From an uncultured Clostridia bacterium (lineage in GTDB: Bacteria > Bacillota > Clostridia > Oscillospirales > Ruminococcaceae): a DNA stretch of 64,000 nt. Where the stretch lies: positions 1-64,000 of the forward strand of contig CANPZC010000003.1 of the NCBI GenBank assembly GCA_947589355.1, in the 5' to 3' direction. How positions within the stretch are numbered: the first letter of the stretch is position 1; each line of letters opens with the position of its first letter. Below are positions 43,580-53,395 of this stretch, piece by piece. The position numbers and the translations under genes were made by a program. Under the pieces are notes generated by a model. The model worked only from the letters and a program-made list of their open reading frames with translations, did not search any database and had not been told where the DNA came from.

Positions 43580-44656
43580 CTATCTTACGATAACGGTGTC
43601 GCCCTCCTCAACACCCGAAACTATTTCAGAAAGAGAGCCTGTCTGCAAGCCGACTTCTACCTCTTGTGCGACTTTCTTGCCGTCTTTTAAAAGGTATACT
43701 ATACTTTTGTCGTCTATGTTTTTTATAAGATTGTTTGAAATGGCAACAACGTCTTTGCGCTCGTCTATAACAAGAATACAATCGGCAAGACCGCCCACGC
43801 AGTCTTCGGGGGGAGTACCCGTAAATTTAACATATACGTGTTCACGGTCAAACTGCATTTCGTCGGGAACATCTTCTTTGTCGGGGTCGTAGACTTCGTA
43901 TATAACTTCGTCTTCTTCAAAATCTTCTGCTACCACTTCATCGGGAGTCATAAATACTTCGGCATCGTAAAGTTCGCCGTCTATGCGTATGCTCATTTTA
44001 GTACCCATTTTATAAAGTTTATAGTTATCTGTTTCGGGCGTAATGGCAACATAAAGGCTTGTGGTATCTATAACGGTGGCAACGGTATCGCCCTGATTTA
44101 CATAGTTGCCTGCCGAAACGCCCATGCCGAGCGCTGAAACAGTGCCGTCAATAGCGGAATAAAGTTTTGCGCTGTCACGCTGTTTATAAAGTTCGTCAAG
44201 CTGCATTTGTATCAGGTCAACTTCCACCTGCGCTCTGTCTGTTTCTGCCTGAGATGCGCCGCCCTCCTGCAATATCTGCTTGTCAAGCTGCGCTGAGCGA
44301 AGCCGCAGTTCCGTTTCTTTTATAGAATAGGCAAGGTCGCTGGTATCCAGTTCGCAGATGATATCGCCTTTTTTGACCTTATCTCCTGCGTGGACATATA
44401 TTTTGGAGATAGTGCCGCTCTGGTCTTTGAAACTCAGGTTATACTGCGTTTGTGAAGCGACTACGCCGGTATTTATATCCTGATCGATAAGGTCGCGCTT
44501 TTTGGCTGTTATGGTAGAATAGTTGACGTCTGTCTGCTCTACCGAGGGCGCGGCAAGTATCGTTTCTTCGTCAGGCAGAAAAACACAGCCGCTCAAAGAG
44601 CAGCAAACGGCTGCCGATATTGTAAGCGCGGCTATTTTTGCCGACAGCTTTTTCAT
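43580..44656 (-). CDS. Efflux-type membrane fusion/adaptor lipoprotein (HlyD/MacA-like)
   Basis: A 358-residue protein with a lipobox (CSLSGC, lipidated Cys25). It then shows the adaptor layout: a biotinyl-lipoyl-like half (GTISKIYVHAGDKVKKGDII), a helical hairpin (about residues 115-160, rich in Glu/Gln/Leu), the second lipoyl half (DGTVSALGMGVSAGNYVNQG), then a beta-barrel section and a final LQTGSLSEIVSGVEEGDTVIV motif. Such proteins connect an ABC permease to its substrate; the next gene is such a permease. The ATG follows AAGGAGGAACTC. Confidence 0.88.
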   Translation of the reverse strand: MKKLSAKIAALTISAAVCCSLSGCVFLPDEETILAAPSVEQTDVNYSTITAKKRDLIDQDINTGVVASQTQYNLSFKDQSGTISKIYVHAGDKVKKGDIICELDTSDLAYSIKETELRLRSAQLDKQILQEGGASQAETDRAQVEVDLIQMQLDELYKQRDSAKLYSAIDGTVSALGMGVSAGNYVNQGDTVATVIDTTSLYVAITPETDNYKLYKMGTKMSIRIDGELYDAEVFMTPDEVVAEDFEEDEVIYEVYDPDKEDVPDEMQFDREHVYVKFTGTPPEDCVGGLADCILVIDERKDVVAISNNLIKNIDDKSIVYLLKDGKKVAQEVEVGLQTGSLSEIVSGVEEGDTVIVR

Positions 44657-44686
44657 ATGAGTTCCTCCTTATATACATACTTATAC

Positions 44687-44715
44687 ATAATAATTTTATC
44701 AAATTTATCTGTAAA
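44687..44715 (-). promoter_or_regulatory. Predicted promoter of the adaptor/permease operon
   Basis: On the minus strand TTTACA (44715-44710), a 17-base spacer and TATTAT (44692-44687), about 30 bases before the gene. Confidence 0.65.
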
Positions 44716-44783
44716 AGTCTATAGGTCGGAAGAAATTTTCATATGTGAAATGCGACGAAATTGCAGCCGCGTTTATGTGCAAT

Positions 44784-45614
44784 TTACCAAAGAGAGATCA
44801 TCTCCTCGGCGGTGAGACCTTTATGCAGCGTAAGGTTCAGCGAAAGCGCGATAAGCGATGAAGTGCGCTCTATCAGCGTATCAATGCTTCGGGGAGTGAC
44901 AAACATACCTTTATATAAAGGGCTGTCTGAGAGCGCCTGAGCGTCCATAACGGTGGGAACGCCTATGGCGACGGTAGGCACGCCCATGGTCTTTGCGGAA
45001 AACTCGGCGCGCGCATTTTCTACGCCGCTGCCGGGGGATATGCCTGTATCGCAAAGCTGTATGGTGCTGCCAAGGCTTTCATACTCGCAGCAGGCAAGGG
45101 CATCAACGGCGATCAGAATATCGGGGCGGACGACAGAAACTAATGCTTTGGCGGTCTCGGCTGCTTCAAGACCCGTTTGCCCCATAACGCCTGCGGCAAG
45201 CACGGATACTTCCGCCATTCCGCCTGTGTCGATATCTTTGGCGAGGCGTTTTAAGTGGCGCGTGGCTATTATTTTGTCCGCGACGGCAGGCCCGAGGCGG
45301 TCGGGGGTGATATTGCGGTTGCCAAGCCCCACCACAAGCGCGGAAGAAACGCTGCCGCAAAGTGAAGATATTTCACGGGAGATAACGGCGGCGCGCTCAG
45401 CGAAATGTTCGGGAGACGACTGCAAGGAAAATTCCTGCGAAGAAATGGTGATGTAGCAGCCCTGCGGTTTGCCAAGAGCCTGCGCGGCTTTAGTTGTTTC
45501 AACGCATATGCGGCTGATGTTAAGACCGCTTTCTTCGCGCTCGTGCTGTGAGATGCCCGAAAGGTGTGGCGTTCGGGCGGCGCTTTCATAGGCTAAGTCG
45601 GTGCGTACAGGCAT
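44784..45614 (-). CDS. gpr: Germination protease GPR
   Basis: A 276-residue protease that, in spore formers, degrades the small acid-soluble proteins of the spore at germination. It begins PVRTDLAYESA, as in GPR, whose zymogen prosequence is cleaved in this region, and contains ALVVGLGNRNITPDRLGPAVAD and IAVDALACCEYESLGSTIQL, hallmarks of the A25 family, ending with TLHKGLTAEEMISLW. AAAGGAGC precedes the ATG. It is divergent from rpsT, a common clostridial arrangement. Its presence suggests a spore-forming organism or descendant. Confidence 0.93.
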   Translation of the reverse strand: MPVRTDLAYESAARTPHLSGISQHEREESGLNISRICVETTKAAQALGKPQGCYITISSQEFSLQSSPEHFAERAAVISREISSLCGSVSSALVVGLGNRNITPDRLGPAVADKIIATRHLKRLAKDIDTGGMAEVSVLAAGVMGQTGLEAAETAKALVSVVRPDILIAVDALACCEYESLGSTIQLCDTGISPGSGVENARAEFSAKTMGVPTVAIGVPTVMDAQALSDSPLYKGMFVTPRSIDTLIERTSSLIALSLNLTLHKGLTAEEMISLW

Positions 45615-45697
45615 GATTTTTAGCTCCTTTGGTGGTTTTTAGTTGAAATTACACAATTTCGGGCGTTTAATTTATTTGAGATTTTTGCAAAAAACAC

Positions 45698-45726
45698 TTG
45701 CAAAATTTTAAAAGATGTGGTATGAT
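45698..45726 (+). promoter_or_regulatory. Predicted sigma-A promoter of rpsT
   Basis: TTGCAA (45698-45703), a 17-base spacer and TATGAT (45721-45726), followed by a leader of about 95 bases. Confidence 0.8.
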
Positions 45727-45826
45727 AAGACTTGATGCTTGTTTTAGTGTTATTGCATTTCCCTCTCAGTATGCAGATAGCATTGAGAATGAGTGGAAAA
45801 TTTATGTTTAACGGGAGGTGTAAGGC

Positions 45827-46090
45827 GTGCCGAATATTAAATCCGCAAAGAAAAGAACTGTTGTCATCGAGAAGAAAACTCTCAGGAACAAGATGATAAA
45901 GTCTGACCTCAGAACTGCTGTAAAGAAGGCTGACACTGCTATTGCAGAGAACACCGACAACAAGAACGAGGCTGTAAAGACTGCTATCAAGAAGATAGAC
46001 ATGGCTTGCTCCAAGGGCATACTTCATAAGAATACAGCCGCTAATAAAAAGTCTAAGCTGATGAAGAGGCTTGCACAGAGCAACGGCTGA
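45827..46090 (+). CDS. rpsT: Ribosomal protein S20
   Basis: An 87-residue helical protein of the small ribosomal subunit, binding 16S rRNA. The sequence [20 protein letters not shown] and [19 protein letters not shown] is typical. The start is a GTG at 45827, after ACGGGAGGTG. It stands alone between its own promoter and a terminator, divergent from gpr. Confidence 0.97.
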   Translation: MPNIKSAKKRTVVIEKKTLRNKMIKSDLRTAVKKADTAIAENTDNKNEAVKTAIKKIDMACSKGILHKNTAANKKSKLMKRLAQSNG

Positions 46091-46109
46091 TAAAATACAA
46101 AAATATATG

Positions 46110-46146
46110 CGCTGACGAATGACCCAACGTCGGCGTAATTTTTTTG
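46110..46146 (+). terminator. Terminator after rpsT
   Basis: CGCTGACG (46110-46117) pairs with CGTCGGCG (46128-46135, one G-T pair) and is followed by TAATTTTTTT. Confidence 0.85.
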
Positions 46147-46714
46147 TATATATAATAGTATACCCAAGATATTGTAGGCAAAGACAGGGACAGGCACAAT
46201 TGTGTGCAAGATGCACAAAAAGGCGCGGGATTTTAGGCGAAAATTCTACCTGAAAGGCGTTAAAAAATGCTTGAAATATCGGGCAGGAAATGTTAAAATA
46301 TTATTTGCGTGACTGCTATGCGCGTTTTATGCCTATTTAAGGAAAACGCGTGAAGCTGTATACTATATATATTATGTATGGTATGCGGCAAAGATATGCG
46401 ATGAAGCGGGAGGTGGCCGACCAGAGAGTCGGGGAATTTCCGCAGAGTATGTCCGATTTTAAACCGGGCGGCCGATATTTACACATCAAGGCTTTTGCGT
46501 TTCTTGCGATGGCGGCGCTGCCGCTTTTACGCTAAAGCACGGGCTTTATGTGTGCGCTGTGTAAGCCCCGAAAACAATTCACGGTTTTCGGATATTTTTT
46601 CGGCTTACAAGCGAAACACATGGAGTAGTGTAAAAGATCTGACGGGCTTTAAGGCTCGCAAAACATGGTCTTGCCCCCAACAAATTTTCAAAGTTTTCAA
46701 GGAGGCGAATTAAA
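46147..46714 (+). promoter_or_regulatory. Leader region of the S10 ribosomal operon with possible attenuator
   Basis: No gene is present. A TATACT box at 46359-46364 may be the promoter, although its -35 is weak. The leader of about 350 bases contains CCGAC/GTCGG near 46421 and, further on, CCGAAAAC (46568-46575) pairing with GTTTTCGG (46584-46591) and followed by ATATTTTTT, which looks like a terminator. An alternative outer stem, GTAAGCC (46561-46567) with GGCTTAC (46602-46608), encloses it. This is the type of layout used for autoregulation of the S10 operon by a ribosomal protein such as L4; that link is an inference. Confidence 0.55.
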
Positions 46715-47029
46715 ATGGCAGTCAATGAAAAGATCAGGATAAGGATCAAAGGTTACGAACACGCTGTTGTTGATGCGGCGGCAGGCAAGATAGTTGATGC
46801 TGTAAAGCGCTCGGGCGCTAAGGTAAGCGGCCCTATACCTCTGCCGACAGACAAAGAGATCGTGACCATACTCCGCGCTGTTCACAAGTACAAGGACAGC
46901 AGAGAGCAGTTCGAGCTGAGAACGCACAAGAGACTTATTGACGTACTCAGACCGACAAACGACACAATGACAGCTCTTCAGGGGCTGGAACTTCCTGCGG
47001 GCGTTGAGATCGTAATGGAGATCAAGTAA
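46715..47029 (+). CDS. rpsJ: Ribosomal protein S10
   Basis: A 104-residue small-subunit protein, also a partner in NusB-dependent antitermination. Typical text: [17 protein letters not shown] and [17 protein letters not shown], with [12 protein letters not shown] near the end. AAGGAGGCG precedes the ATG. First gene of the S10 cluster; the usual upstream str genes (rpsL, rpsG, fusA, tuf) are not here. Confidence 0.98.
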   Translation: MAVNEKIRIRIKGYEHAVVDAAAGKIVDAVKRSGAKVSGPIPLPTDKEIVTILRAVHKYKDSREQFELRTHKRLIDVLRPTNDTMTALQGLELPAGVEIVMEIK

Positions 47030-47125
47030 TCTCCTAAAGAGATCGCAAAGGTGATCTCTCAACGGTTTTACGGCAGGTCATGTCGGAAAATTCCGACCAA
47101 TAACCTATTTTAGGAGGAAAAGAAA

Positions 47126-47761
47126 ATGCAAAAAGGGATAATCGGAAAGAAGATCGGTATGACGCAGATCTTCGACGAGGCGGGAAAATTCATTCCCGTA
47201 ACTGTTATCGAGGCCGGTCCTTGTGTAGTAGTACAGAAGAAGACGGCTGAGAACGACGGATACGATGCCGTGCAGCTTGGTTTCGGCGAGATCCGTTCAA
47301 AGAACGTGACAAAGCCTTTGCAGGGTCACTTCAAAAAGGCTGACGTTGCGATGAAGAGAACTCTGAGAGAGTTCAAACTTGACGACACGGCTTCACTGAA
47401 TGTAGGCGATATAATCAAGGCTGACACATTCGCGGAGGGCGACATAGTTGACGTTAGCGGCACAAGCAAAGGTAAAGGCTTTGCAGGCACTATAAAGCGT
47501 CACAACAACCACAGACTGAAAGAAACACACGGTTCGGGCCCTGTTGTAAGACAGGCAGGCTCTATGGGCGCTTGCTCCTCGCCTTCGAGAATTTACAAGG
47601 GCAAGGGTATGCCGGGTCACATGGGCGCCGAAAAGGTGACTGTTCAGAATCTGACGGTAGTCAAGGTAGACGCTGAAAACAATCTTATCGCGATAAAAGG
47701 CGCGGTACCCGGCCCTAACGGTTCGGTAGTTACCATTGCCGACTGCGTTAAGAAGGCTTAG
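47126..47761 (+). CDS. rplC: Ribosomal protein L3
   Basis: A 211-residue large-subunit protein that binds near the 3' end of 23S rRNA and helps start 50S assembly. [20 protein letters not shown] and [15 protein letters not shown] are typical. TAGGAGGAAAAG precedes the ATG. The 96-base gap after rpsJ contains a GAGATC/GATCTC hairpin (near 47039-47058). Confidence 0.98.
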   Translation: MQKGIIGKKIGMTQIFDEAGKFIPVTVIEAGPCVVVQKKTAENDGYDAVQLGFGEIRSKNVTKPLQGHFKKADVAMKRTLREFKLDDTASLNVGDIIKADTFAEGDIVDVSGTSKGKGFAGTIKRHNNHRLKETHGSGPVVRQAGSMGACSSPSRIYKGKGMPGHMGAEKVTVQNLTVVKVDAENNLIAIKGAVPGPNGSVVTIADCVKKA

Positions 47762-47778
47762 TGGAAGGAGGAGTTACG

Positions 47779-48402
47779 ATGCCAAACGTTTCAGTTTACG
47801 ATATGAGCGGCAAGAAGGTCGCTGATACTGAGCTTAGCGAGGCGGTTTTCGGTATTACTCCGAACGTTCCGGCTATGCACGCTATGGTAGTTAATTACCT
47901 TGCCAACCAGAGGCAGGGAACACAGTCCACTCTGACACGCACGGAAGTTTCGGGCGGCGGTAAGAAGCCGTGGAGACAGAAAGGTACAGGCCGCGCAAGA
48001 CAGGGTTCTACAAGAGCTCCGCAGTGGACACACGGAGGCGTTGCTCTCGGCCCTAAGCCGAGAAGCTACAGATACGCTCTCAACAAGAAGCTGAGAAGAC
48101 TTGCTATGAAGTCTGCGCTCTCTACAAAGGTGATAGACGACAACATCGTTGTTCTGGACGAGCTTAAACTTGACGAGTTCAAGACAAAGACGGTTGTTAA
48201 TATGCTCGGCGCACTCGGCGTTGACGGCAAGGCTTTGATAGTTATGCCGGAAGCTGATGCAAAGGTAATAAAGAGCGCAAACAACATTCCCGGCGTAAAG
48301 ACCACGCTGGTAAACACTTTGAACGTATACGACATTCTCAACTACGATAAGTTTATTGTTGTTAAAGATGCCGTTGCGAAGATCGAGGAGGTATACGCGT
48401 AA
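47779..48402 (+). CDS. rplD: Ribosomal protein L4
   Basis: A 207-residue large-subunit protein lining the exit tunnel, and in other bacteria a regulator of its own operon. [19 protein letters not shown] marks the family loop. Start at the ATG at 47779, right after GGAAGGAGGAG; an in-frame GTG at 47761 lies upstream of that site. It ends with a one-base overlap with rplW. Confidence 0.98.
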   Translation: MPNVSVYDMSGKKVADTELSEAVFGITPNVPAMHAMVVNYLANQRQGTQSTLTRTEVSGGGKKPWRQKGTGRARQGSTRAPQWTHGGVALGPKPRSYRYALNKKLRRLAMKSALSTKVIDDNIVVLDELKLDEFKTKTVVNMLGALGVDGKALIVMPEADAKVIKSANNIPGVKTTLVNTLNVYDILNYDKFIVVKDAVAKIEEVYA

Positions 48403-48698
48403 TGGCTAAGACAGCTCAGAGCATTGTTATAAGACCTATAATCACTGAGGCTTCGATAGACAACCTGCAAATGCGCAAGTACACCTTCGAGGTAGCTAAG
48501 GACGCCAACAAGTCTGAGATAGCTAAGGCTGTTGAAGAGCTTTTCGGTGTTAAGGTAGAAAAGGTCAACACACTTAATGTAAACGGCAAAAAGAGAAGAA
48601 TGGGCAGATACGAGGGCAAGACCCCCGACTGGAAAAAGGCTATAGTTACTCTTAAAGAGGGCGAAAAGTCTATCGAGTTCTTCGACAACCTTGTATAA
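48402..48698 (+). CDS. rplW: Ribosomal protein L23
   Basis: A 98-residue protein at the tunnel exit; docks trigger factor and [23 protein letters not shown] and [19 protein letters not shown] are typical. The ATG overlaps the rplD stop (TAATG), with GAGGAGG inside rplD. Confidence 0.97.
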   Translation: MAKTAQSIVIRPIITEASIDNLQMRKYTFEVAKDANKSEIAKAVEELFGVKVEKVNTLNVNGKKRRMGRYEGKTPDWKKAIVTLKEGEKSIEFFDNLV

Positions 48699-48714
48699 GG
48701 TCAGCCGCGTAAAT

Positions 48715-48798
48715 ATCCGCCAAAGAGCGGATACCCCGATGAGTTTAAGTCGGGCGTATGTATGGGAACGACTCCGCGGGCTGCGAAGCGACGTTCTC
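48715..48798 (+). other. Three consecutive hairpins between rplW and rplB
   Basis: The 129-base gap holds ATCCGC/GCGGAT (48715-48732), CCCGA/TCGGG (48735-48754) and GGGAACG/CGTTCTC (48764-48798). There is no T-run, so they are not terminators; they may be a protein-binding or processing region of the ribosomal mRNA. Confidence 0.55.
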
Positions 48799-48827
48799 GC
48801 AAAACTTCAGAAGGAGTGAAATAACAC

Positions 48828-49661
48828 ATGGCTATAAAAAGCTACAAGCCTACGACAGCCGGCAGAAGAGGTATGACAGTTACCGATTATAGCTGCCTGT
48901 CAAAGGTTAAGCCGGAGAAAAGCCTGCTGGAGCCTTTGAAGAAGACTTCGGGCAGAAACAGCTACGGCAGGATAACCGTTCGTCATCACGGCGGCGGAAA
49001 CAGAAGAAAGTACCGCGTTATCGACTTCAAGAGAAATAAGACCGGTATGAACGCTACAGTTCAGACCATTGAGTACGATCCTAACAGATCGGCATTTATC
49101 GCTCTTGTACAGTACGAGGACGGAGAGAAGAGATACATCATCGCACCGAACGGTCTTGCCGTTGGCGATGTTGTAAGGTCGGGTGCTGACGCCGACATAA
49201 AGCCGGGCAACGCTTTGGCACTTGCTAACATTCCCGTTGGTACTTTCATTCACAACATCGAGCTTTATCCCGGCAAGGGCGCACAGCTTGTAAGAAGCGC
49301 CGGTAATATGGCTCAGCTCATGGGCAAGGAGGATAATTACGCACTGGTAAGACTTCCTTCGGGCGAGATGAGAAAGATCGCTGTAAACTGCATGGCGTCT
49401 ATCGGTCAGGTGGGCAACATCGACCACGAGAACGTGAACGTCGGCAAGGCAGGAAAGACCCGTCACATGGGTATAAGACCTACCGTAAGAGGTTCGGTAA
49501 TGAACCCGAACGACCACCCTCACGGCGGTGGTGAAGGTAAGTCGCCTGTCGGTCGTCCGTCACCTGTTACTCCGTGGGGCAAGCCGACCATGGGCTACAA
49601 GACCCGTGCAAAGCACAACCGCTCCGATAAATTTATCGTAAAGCGCCGCAACGGTAAGTAA
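48828..49661 (+). CDS. rplB: Ribosomal protein L2
   Basis: A 277-residue core protein of the large subunit, near the peptidyl transferase centre. It starts [17 protein letters not shown], carries the RNA-binding SH3-like and KOW-like halves, and ends with GVMNP-type (here [19 protein letters not shown]) loop with the conserved histidine. AGAAGGAGTG precedes the ATG. Confidence 0.98.
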   Translation: MAIKSYKPTTAGRRGMTVTDYSCLSKVKPEKSLLEPLKKTSGRNSYGRITVRHHGGGNRRKYRVIDFKRNKTGMNATVQTIEYDPNRSAFIALVQYEDGEKRYIIAPNGLAVGDVVRSGADADIKPGNALALANIPVGTFIHNIELYPGKGAQLVRSAGNMAQLMGKEDNYALVRLPSGEMRKIAVNCMASIGQVGNIDHENVNVGKAGKTRHMGIRPTVRGSVMNPNDHPHGGGEGKSPVGRPSPVTPWGKPTMGYKTRAKHNRSDKFIVKRRNGK

Positions 49662-49681
49662 TCTGAAAGGAGGCAGTTGTA

Positions 49682-49963
49682 ATGAGTAGAAGTGTTAAAA
49701 AAGGACCTTACGTTCAGGAAGTCCTTTTGAAAAGAGTTAAAGCTATGAACGACGCCGGAGAGAAGAAGGTACTGAAAACATGGAGCCGCGCTTCGACGAT
49801 ATTCCCTGACTTCGTTGGTCACACATTCGCTGTTCACAACGGTCAGAAGCATATACCCGTTTACGTTACCGAGGATATGATCGGTCATAAGCTTGGTGAG
49901 TTTGCGCCGACAAGGACTTTCAAAGGTCATGCAGGCTCTAAAGTATCTAACAACGGTAAATAG
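49682..49963 (+). CDS. rpsS: Ribosomal protein S19
   Basis: A 93-residue head protein of the small subunit, contacting S13 and the 50S subunit. [18 protein letters not shown] and [18 protein letters not shown] are typical. AAAGGAGGCAG precedes the ATG. Confidence 0.98.
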   Translation: MSRSVKKGPYVQEVLLKRVKAMNDAGEKKVLKTWSRASTIFPDFVGHTFAVHNGQKHIPVYVTEDMIGHKLGEFAPTRTFKGHAGSKVSNNGK

Positions 49964-49981
49964 CGGAAAGGAGGAGTTCTG

Positions 49982-50317
49982 ATGGAAGCAAAGGCAATTT
50001 TGAAAAATGCCAGGATCGCTCCCCGCAAGGTCAAGATAGTTCTCGATCTTATAAGAGGAAAAGATCTGGAAATGGCATTGGCAATAGTTAATCACACACC
50101 AAAGGCTGCAAGCGAATATCTGGTAAAGCTTCTGAAGTCCGCCGCCGCTAACGCGGAAAACAATCACAACATGGACAAGAACAGACTCTATGTTGCGGAA
50201 TGTTATGTAAGCCCCGGTATTACCATGAAGAGATTTATCGCAAGAGCAAGAGGCAGCGCAAACAGGATCCTTAAGAGAACTTCGCACATAACGGTAGTTC
50301 TTAAAGAGAAGGATTAA
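49982..50317 (+). CDS. rplV: Ribosomal protein L22
   Basis: A 111-residue large-subunit protein whose long hairpin lines the exit tunnel. [19 protein letters not shown] and [20 protein letters not shown] are typical. GGAAAGGAGGAG precedes the ATG. Confidence 0.98.
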   Translation: MEAKAILKNARIAPRKVKIVLDLIRGKDLEMALAIVNHTPKAASEYLVKLLKSAAANAENNHNMDKNRLYVAECYVSPGITMKRFIARARGSANRILKRTSHITVVLKEKD

Positions 50318-50337
50318 GCTAGAAGGAGGTAAACTGA

Positions 50338-51153
50338 ATGGGACAGAAAGTTAATCCGCACGGTCTTCGTGTTGGTATAATCAAGGATTGGGACTCCCGC
50401 TGGTTTGCAAATAAAGCTGCTTTTGGCGATACCTTGGTTGAGGACTACAAGATACGCAAGTTTATTATGAACGCTCTCAACACAAGATCTAAAAATCCTG
50501 AAAGCAAGACGGTCTATGCAGGTGTTCCCACTATCGAGATAGAGCGTATGGCTGACAACGAAAAGGAAAATGGAAAGATAAGGATCCATATCCACTGCGC
50601 TAAGCCCGGTATCGTTATCGGCAGAGGCGGCGCGGAAGTTGAAAAGCTTCGTCTTTCACTCGAAAAAATGACCGGCAAGTCGGTCAACATAAATATTGTA
50701 GAGGTAGCTCAGCCCGACCTCAGCGCACAGCTGGTGGCTGAAAAGATAGCTCAGGATCTGGAGGACAGAATTTCCTACAGACGTGCTATGAAGCAGGCTA
50801 TAAGCCGTTCTATGAAGCTCGGCGCTAAGGGTATCAAGACAAGATGCTCGGGTCGTCTGGGCGGCGCTGAAATAGCAAGAGCAGAAAGCTACCACGAAGG
50901 CACTATACCTCTTCAGACGATAAGAGCCGACATTGATTACGGCTTTGCTGAAGCAGCCACGACTTACGGTCGCATTGGCGTTAAGGTATGGATATACAGA
51001 GGCGAAGTTCTGAAGGGTGAAGTTGCTCCCTCACAGAGCAAAGCCCCCGCAGAGAAATCTGACAAGAAGCGCGGCGGTGACAGGAAGCCGAGAGGAAAGG
51101 CTCCTTTCAACGGCAGAAAGCGCGAGGAAAAACGTGAAGGAGGTAACAAGTAA
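50338..51153 (+). CDS. rpsC: Ribosomal protein S3 with basic C-terminal extension
   Basis: A 271-residue small-subunit protein forming part of the mRNA entry site, with a KH domain ([20 protein letters not shown]). Start typical ([19 protein letters not shown]). S3 is normally about 220 residues; here the last 50 are a Lys/Arg/Gly-rich tail ([20 protein letters not shown]). GAAGGAGG precedes the ATG. The stop overlaps rplP by one base. Confidence 0.98.
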   Translation: MGQKVNPHGLRVGIIKDWDSRWFANKAAFGDTLVEDYKIRKFIMNALNTRSKNPESKTVYAGVPTIEIERMADNEKENGKIRIHIHCAKPGIVIGRGGAEVEKLRLSLEKMTGKSVNINIVEVAQPDLSAQLVAEKIAQDLEDRISYRRAMKQAISRSMKLGAKGIKTRCSGRLGGAEIARAESYHEGTIPLQTIRADIDYGFAEAATTYGRIGVKVWIYRGEVLKGEVAPSQSKAPAEKSDKKRGGDRKPRGKAPFNGRKREEKREGGNK

Positions 51154-51584
51154 TGCTGCTTCCAAAGAGAGTTAAGTACAGAAGAGTTCACAGAGGCCGT
51201 ATGACCGGTGTGGCTACAAGAGGAAACAAGGTATCGGACGGCGAGTTCGGGCTTCAGGCTCTTGAGCCGGCATGGATAACCTCGAACCAGATAGAGGCTG
51301 CGCGTATCGCGATGACAAGATACATCAAGAGAGGCGGTCAGGTATGGATAAAGGTATTCCCCGACAAGCCCGTTACCAAAAAGCCTCTCGGCACTCGAAT
51401 GGGTTCAGGTAAAGGCGCTCCCGAATACTGGGTAGCTGTTGTTAAGCCCGGACGCGTAATGTTCGAGATAGCAGGAGTAAGCGAAGAAGCTGCGAGAGAA
51501 GCAATACGTCTTGCGATGCACAAGCTTCCTATCAAGTGTAAATTCGTTAAAAGAGAGTCCGAAGAAATGGGTGGTGAGCAATAA
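51153..51584 (+). CDS. rplP: Ribosomal protein L16
   Basis: A 143-residue large-subunit protein near the A site. [18 protein letters not shown] and [20 protein letters not shown] are typical. The ATG shares a base with the S3 stop (TAATG); GAAGGAGG lies inside S3. Confidence 0.98.
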   Translation: MLLPKRVKYRRVHRGRMTGVATRGNKVSDGEFGLQALEPAWITSNQIEAARIAMTRYIKRGGQVWIKVFPDKPVTKKPLGTRMGSGKGAPEYWVAVVKPGRVMFEIAGVSEEAAREAIRLAMHKLPIKCKFVKRESEEMGGEQ

Positions 51585-51787
51585 TGAAGTCAAGCGAGAT
51601 AAAGGAACTGAGAGATCTTTCCGCGGCAGAGCTCAGCGAGAAGCTCGACGGTCTGAACAAGGAGCTGTTCAATCTTCGTTTTCAGCACGCTGTGAATCAG
51701 CTTGACAACCCCCTCAGACTGAAGGCGGTCAAGAAGGATATTGCTCGTGTTAAGACGATCATTCGTGAGAAAGAACTTGCTGAGTGA
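51584..51787 (+). CDS. rpmC: Ribosomal protein L29
   Basis: A 67-residue helical protein at the tunnel exit. [17 protein letters not shown] and [17 protein letters not shown] are typical. Overlaps the end of rplP by one base (TAATG). Confidence 0.97.
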   Translation: MKSSEIKELRDLSAAELSEKLDGLNKELFNLRFQHAVNQLDNPLRLKAVKKDIARVKTIIREKELAE

Positions 51788-51803
51788 GGAAAGGAGGATT
51801 ACC

Positions 51804-52061
51804 ATGAGCGAGAGAAATCTTAGAAAAACAAGAGTGGGCAAGGTAGTTTCTAATAAGATGGATAAGACCATTGTTGTGGCTATCGCTGACAACGTTCAGC
51901 ACCCCCTCTACAAGAAGATCATCAAAAGAACTGTAAAGCTCAAGGCACATGACGAAAACAACGTCTGCAACATTGGCGACACTGTTGAAGTTATGGAAAC
52001 ACGTCCTCTGTCTAAGGATAAGAGATGGCGTCTGGTCAGAGTTGTTGAACAGGCTAAGTAA
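51804..52061 (+). CDS. rpsQ: Ribosomal protein S17
   Basis: An 85-residue OB-fold protein binding 16S r[22 protein letters not shown] and [19 protein letters not shown] are typical. Start is the ATG at 51804, after GAAAGGAGG; the frame is open further upstream (to 51741) but that part overlaps rpmC. Confidence 0.97.
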   Translation: MSERNLRKTRVGKVVSNKMDKTIVVAIADNVQHPLYKKIIKRTVKLKAHDENNVCNIGDTVEVMETRPLSKDKRWRLVRVVEQAK

Positions 52062-52106
52062 TTTGTACGCTAACATTTAACGAAAGTTTGAAAGGAGGAA
52101 CGTACT

Positions 52107-52475
52107 GTGATACAGATGCAGACATACCTCAAAGTAGCCGACAACACGGGCGCTAAGGAGCTTATGTGCATTAGGGTACTGGGCGGTACACGCAGAAAGT
52201 ATGCAAACATCGGTGACGTTATCGTGGCGTCGGTAAAGAAAGCCGCGCCGGGCGGTACTGTTAAAAAAGGCGATGTTGTTAAAGCAGTAATTGTTCGTTC
52301 AGCCAAGGGTCTACGTCGTGATGACGGAACTTACATTCGTTTTGACGAGAACGCGGCTGTTATAATCAAGGAAGATAAGAACCCGAGAGGAACACGTATT
52401 TTCGGGCCGGTAGCGAGAGAGCTTAGAGATAAGGATTACATGAAGATCTTGTCGCTGGCTCCGGAAGTTCTTTGA
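52107..52475 (+). CDS. rplN: Ribosomal protein L14
   Basis: A 122-residue large-subunit protein at the subunit interface. [20 protein letters not shown] and [14 protein letters not shown] are typical. The start is the GTG at 52107 after AAAGGAGGAACG; length equals that of other L14 proteins, which supports it. Confidence 0.98.
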   Translation: MIQMQTYLKVADNTGAKELMCIRVLGGTRRKYANIGDVIVASVKKAAPGGTVKKGDVVKAVIVRSAKGLRRDDGTYIRFDENAAVIIKEDKNPRGTRIFGPVARELRDKDYMKILSLAPEVL

Positions 52476-52493
52476 TGGGAGGTGTCGTAGAGT

Positions 52494-52817
52494 ATGAACA
52501 AGATTCACGTTAAGACAGGCGACACCGTTATAATCCTGTCCGGCAAGGACAAGGGCAAGACAGGAAAGGTGCTTCAGGTATCTCCCAAGGAACAGAAAGT
52601 TATAGTTGAGGGAAGAAACATTGCTACGAAGCACGTTAAACCCAGAAGCGCTCAGGAACAGGGCGGCATAGTTCAGGCTGAAAAGGCTATATACGCCTGC
52701 AAGGTACAGGCTGTATGCCCCAAGTGCGGCAAGCCGACCAGAATAGGTCACAACATTCTTAAAGACGGCACGAAAGTAAGAGTCTGCAAGAATAAAGGCT
52801 GCGGCGAAGAATTTTAA
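52494..52817 (+). CDS. rplX: Ribosomal protein L24
   Basis: A 107-residue KOW-domain protein that starts 50S assembly. [20 protein letters not shown] is the KOW motif. It has a zinc-finger-like end ([11 protein letters not shown] ... CKNKGCG). GGGAGGTG precedes the ATG. Confidence 0.97.
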   Translation: MNKIHVKTGDTVIILSGKDKGKTGKVLQVSPKEQKVIVEGRNIATKHVKPRSAQEQGGIVQAEKAIYACKVQAVCPKCGKPTRIGHNILKDGTKVRVCKNKGCGEEF

Positions 52818-52835
52818 CAGGAGGAGAGAAAAGTA

Positions 52836-53375
52836 ATGTCTACACTTAAAGAATACTACGACAGCACGGTATCTCCTGCTCTTGTTAAAAAGTTCGGATA
52901 CAAGAACGTAATGCAGATACCGAAGCTGAGCAAGGTCGTTATCAACGTCGGCTGCGGCGCTGACAAGGACAACACTAAGGTCATTGAGGCTATTATGAAC
53001 GATCTTTCGGCTATCACGGGTCAGAGACCTGTAGTGTGCAGATCGAAAAAGTCGGTCGCAAACTTCAAGCTGAGAGATGGTCAGATAATAGGCGTTAAGG
53101 TGACGCTTCGAGGCGAAAGAATGTATGAATTCGTTGACAGGCTCTTTAATGTTGCGTTCCCTCGTGTTCGTGACTTCAGAGGCATAAACGCTAATTCTTT
53201 CGACGGAAGAGGAAATTATTCGACCGGTATAAAGGAACAGCTGATATTCCCCGAGATCGAATATGACAAGATCGACAAGGTACGCGGTATGGATATAAAC
53301 TTTATCACTACGGCTGAGACCGACGAGGAAGCAAAGGAGCTGCTGTCGTTAATGGGCGCTCCGTTTGCCAAGTAA
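52836..53375 (+). CDS. rplE: Ribosomal protein L5
   Basis: A 179-residue protein that binds 5S r[39 protein letters not shown] and [20 protein letters not shown] are typical. AACAGGAGGAG precedes the ATG. Confidence 0.98.
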   Translation: MSTLKEYYDSTVSPALVKKFGYKNVMQIPKLSKVVINVGCGADKDNTKVIEAIMNDLSAITGQRPVVCRSKKSVANFKLRDGQIIGVKVTLRGERMYEFVDRLFNVAFPRVRDFRGINANSFDGRGNYSTGIKEQLIFPEIEYDKIDKVRGMDINFITTAETDEEAKELLSLMGAPFAK

Positions 53376-53395
53376 GAAAGAGGAGGAAAAAGAAC

